Source: an uncultured Prevotellaceae bacterium (GTDB lineage: Bacteria > Bacteroidota > Bacteroidia > Bacteroidales > Bacteroidaceae). Taken from it: DNA of 43,559 bases. How positions within the stretch are numbered: position 1 is the first letter of the stretch; every line of letters begins with the position of its first letter. Location: NCBI GenBank assembly GCA_946539475.1, contig CAMNHM010000007.1, positions 1 to 43,559 on the forward strand, written 5' to 3'. The translations under genes were made by a program, and so were the position numbers. Positions 42,121 to 43,559 of this stretch are shown piece after piece. The notes under the pieces are model-generated. The model made no database searches, had not been told where the DNA came from, and worked only from the letters and a program-made list of their open reading frames with translations.

Positions 42121-43077
42121 TTACTTCTTCATGGCTGCCTTCAGGAAGGCAACCATCTTCTGGAGATTCTCCTCGGCGTACATGCCCATGCCGTGGCCTC
42201 CCTCGGGCACGAAGGTTGCCTCGGTGCGCACGCCGGCGGCCTTGAGCAGCTCGTAGAACTTCTTGCCCTGGCAGCAGGGCACGACATTGTCGCGCTCGCC
42301 ATGGAAGATGATGATGGGCGGGTCGTTACGGTCGACATAGGTCGTGGCACTGAGGCTGAGGTACTTGTCGGGCTCGTCGGCCAGCTTCGAGCCCAGCAGG
42401 GCATCCTCGGGGCTGGAGGCGCCGAACTGCATGTGGTCGCCACAGTCCATGGCCGTCAGGTCGACGGGTCCCGACCAGTCGCAGGCGGCGTCGACGGCGC
42501 TGCTCTCGCGGGTGTAGGGGCCCAAGTCGCCCTCGAGGTCGATGTCGACGGTGCCCACGGTCTCCTTCTTCAGGCCGCTGGTGGTGGCGGCGACGGAGGA
42601 GAGATGTCCGCCAGAGGAGAAGCCGCTGGTGGCGACGAACGACGGGTCGAAGCGATACTTCTTAGCCTCGCCGCGCACGAAGCGAATGACGGCCCTGATG
42701 TCGTGGATCTGAGCCGGCCACTTGGCATCCATGCTCGAGCGATGGTTGGGGCATACGACGGCAAAGCCGGCATCGAGCAGCGCGCGGACGATGGTGCCGA
42801 GGTCGGCCGACCCCTTGCTGTTGTTACTGAACCAGGCGCTGCCGTAGATATGGATCACGACGGGATAGGCGGCCTGCTCCTTCTTCGGCAGGTAGATGTC
42901 GCAGGTATGGAACGGCTGGTCGTCGCCGACATAGTTGACGTCCTTCCACTGCTGTGAGGTCTCTAGCTGCGGCTGCTGCACCTGCAAGCCGCCAAAGCCT
43001 CCGAAGCCGCCGGGCTGGGCTGCCACGGTGAGTGCGGCGGCGACGAACATTGCTGATAGCAAATACTTCTTCATCAC
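42121..43077 (-). CDS. Secreted alpha/beta-hydrolase esterase (BD-FAE/acetyl esterase type)
   Basis: The 318-residue protein has a signal peptide (MMKKYLLSAMFVAAALTVAA) and a short Gly/Phe stretch after it (QPGGFGGFGGLQVQQPQ). The body is a compact alpha/beta hydrolase: oxyanion region VVIHIYGSAWFSN, NHRSSMDAKWPAQIHDIRA typical of the esterase/lipase group, nucleophile S154 in TSGFSSGGHLSS, D263 in FHGERDNVVP, and H295 in PEGGHGMGMY. In Bacteroidetes such proteins in xylan loci are bifunctional acetyl/feruloyl esterases, an assignment inferred here from neighbours. It lies between the GH43-CBM6 gene (20-bp gap) and the CE1 gene on the same strand. Confidence 0.85.
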   Translation of the reverse strand: MMKKYLLSAMFVAAALTVAAQPGGFGGFGGLQVQQPQLETSQQWKDVNYVGDDQPFHTCDIYLPKKEQAAYPVVIHIYGSAWFSNNSKGSADLGTIVRALLDAGFAVVCPNHRSSMDAKWPAQIHDIRAVIRFVRGEAKKYRFDPSFVATSGFSSGGHLSSVAATTSGLKKETVGTVDIDLEGDLGPYTRESSAVDAACDWSGPVDLTAMDCGDHMQFGASSPEDALLGSKLADEPDKYLSLSATTYVDRNDPPIIIFHGERDNVVPCCQGKKFYELLKAAGVRTEATFVPEGGHGMGMYAEENLQKMVAFLKAAMKK

Positions 43078-43097
43078 GTTACATATTTTTTTTAGGG

Positions 43098-43559
43098 TTA
43101 CTTCTTAAAATTCCAACAGTCGAGGCGCGTCTCGCCGCTGACATCGCTGAAGCAGAGGTAGAGGTCGTGGACGCCGACGGCGTGCTGCACCTGGGCGACG
43201 AACGGCTGATAGTCGTCAAGCGAACGGGTGGGATGGATGGTGAGGGCACCGACGACCGACCCGTAGATGCCGTCGAGGCGCAGGGTGACGGTACAGGTGC
43301 CACGGGAGGCAGCGAGGAGCTCGAAGCTGGCGGGCACCTTGCTGCCGAAGTCAACGCCGCGCAGGCGGATGTACTCACCGTCGTCGATGTCGGTGACGTA
43401 CATGTTGCGACGGCCCGTCGAGTATGGCATGTCCTTCACCACACCCGTGTTGGCGATGCCCATCTTCGCCGTCTTCAGGCCATAGCCCCAGGCCATCGTC
43501 TCGGCCTCGACACGCTGGTAGGGATTGAGCCAGTGGAGCTGCTCCATGGGCTTCTGGTC
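43098..43559 (-). CDS. GH43-type glycosidase, C-terminal CBM6 part (5' end outside window)
   Basis: The frame is open to the window end on the minus strand (154 residues seen), so the ATG at 43547 is probably internal. The sequence LNPYQRVEAETMAWGYGLKT and the later YIRLRGVDFGSKVPASFEL, LDGIYGSVVGALTIH and HDLYLCFSDVSG are a family 6 carbohydrate-binding module with its VEAE opening and aromatic binding residues. This junction (aromatic-rich HLNPYQRVEAETMAWG) is typical of GH43 arabinofuranosidases/xylosidases carrying a C-terminal CBM6, so the missing part is inferred to be GH43. It would be the first or an early gene of the minus-strand operon, acting on arabinoxylan. Confidence 0.75.
   Translation of the reverse strand, partial: DQKPMEQLHWLNPYQRVEAETMAWGYGLKTAKMGIANTGVVKDMPYSTGRRNMYVTDIDDGEYIRLRGVDFGSKVPASFELLAASRGTCTVTLRLDGIYGSVVGALTIHPTRSLDDYQPFVAQVQHAVGVHDLYLCFSDVSGETRLDCWNFKK

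Noticed and set aside
1..43559. tRNA, rRNA, riboswitch or transposase genes
   Set aside because: No cloverleaf, rRNA segment, known riboswitch core or transposase motif was recognised on either strand; a covariance-model search would be needed to exclude small RNAs.

Overview
The window looks like a chromosomal segment of a GC-rich member of the Bacteroidales, most likely Prevotellaceae (an inference from gene content). The supporting signs are two SusC/SusD pairs, lipoprotein signal peptides, many secreted plant-polysaccharide enzymes, promoters matching the Bacteroidetes TTTG-N19-22-TAnnTTTG consensus, and no clear Shine-Dalgarno sequences. Coding DNA is GC-rich, while spacers are short, AT-rich and often built of simple repeats.

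Layout. (1) 1-4652: L-rhamnose catabolism. The 3' end of rhaA and then rhaT are on +; rhaD and an MFS carrier are on -. (2) 4724-7538: housekeeping block. A DUF721/DciA-like gene and recF are on -, and a membrane-anchored TPR protein and ribH are on +. (3) 7809-10153: an exported beta-helix protein of the Cthe_2159 type and a small exported partner, overlapping by 4 nt. (4) 10363-18922: secreted glycosidases on +, GH43 with accessory domains, then GH31 and GH5, followed by a lipoprotein; a type I mannose-6-phosphate isomerase gene lies on - inside this stretch. (5) 19341-36629: a 17-kb one-direction operon with no enzymes, in the order FAS1 lipoprotein, SusC, SusD, FAS1 lipoprotein, FAS1 lipoprotein, SusC, SusD. 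(6) 37231-43559: a second hydrolase operon on -, a GH43 with CBM6 (cut by the window end), an alpha/beta-hydrolase esterase, a CE1-type esterase and a GH3 beta-xylosidase or beta-glucosidase.

Together, regions 4-6 read as a hemicellulose locus. Surface SusCD complexes and FAS1 lipoproteins would bind and import oligosaccharides. The GH43, GH3 and esterases suit decorated (arabino)xylan, and GH31 with GH5 suits xyloglucan or a related glucan. The substrate is inferred only, and no regulator (HTCS, ECF sigma/anti-sigma) is present in the window.

The most unusual content is non-coding. Two arrays of the same 22-bp tandem repeat, one just upstream and one just downstream of the SusCD/FAS1 operon, follow a strict 5-7-5-5 layout in which the two 5-nt arms stay complementary while changing sequence (CAAAG/CTTTG, CAAGG/CCTTG, CAAAA/TTTTG). 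A third array next to the downstream one also has a 22-bp period but an unrelated unit. In addition, many spacers consist of their own 7-, 8- or 9-bp tandem repeats. Some of these run into the next ATG and others occur as inverted pairs that could form long hairpins. I could not test whether any of these repeats has been described.
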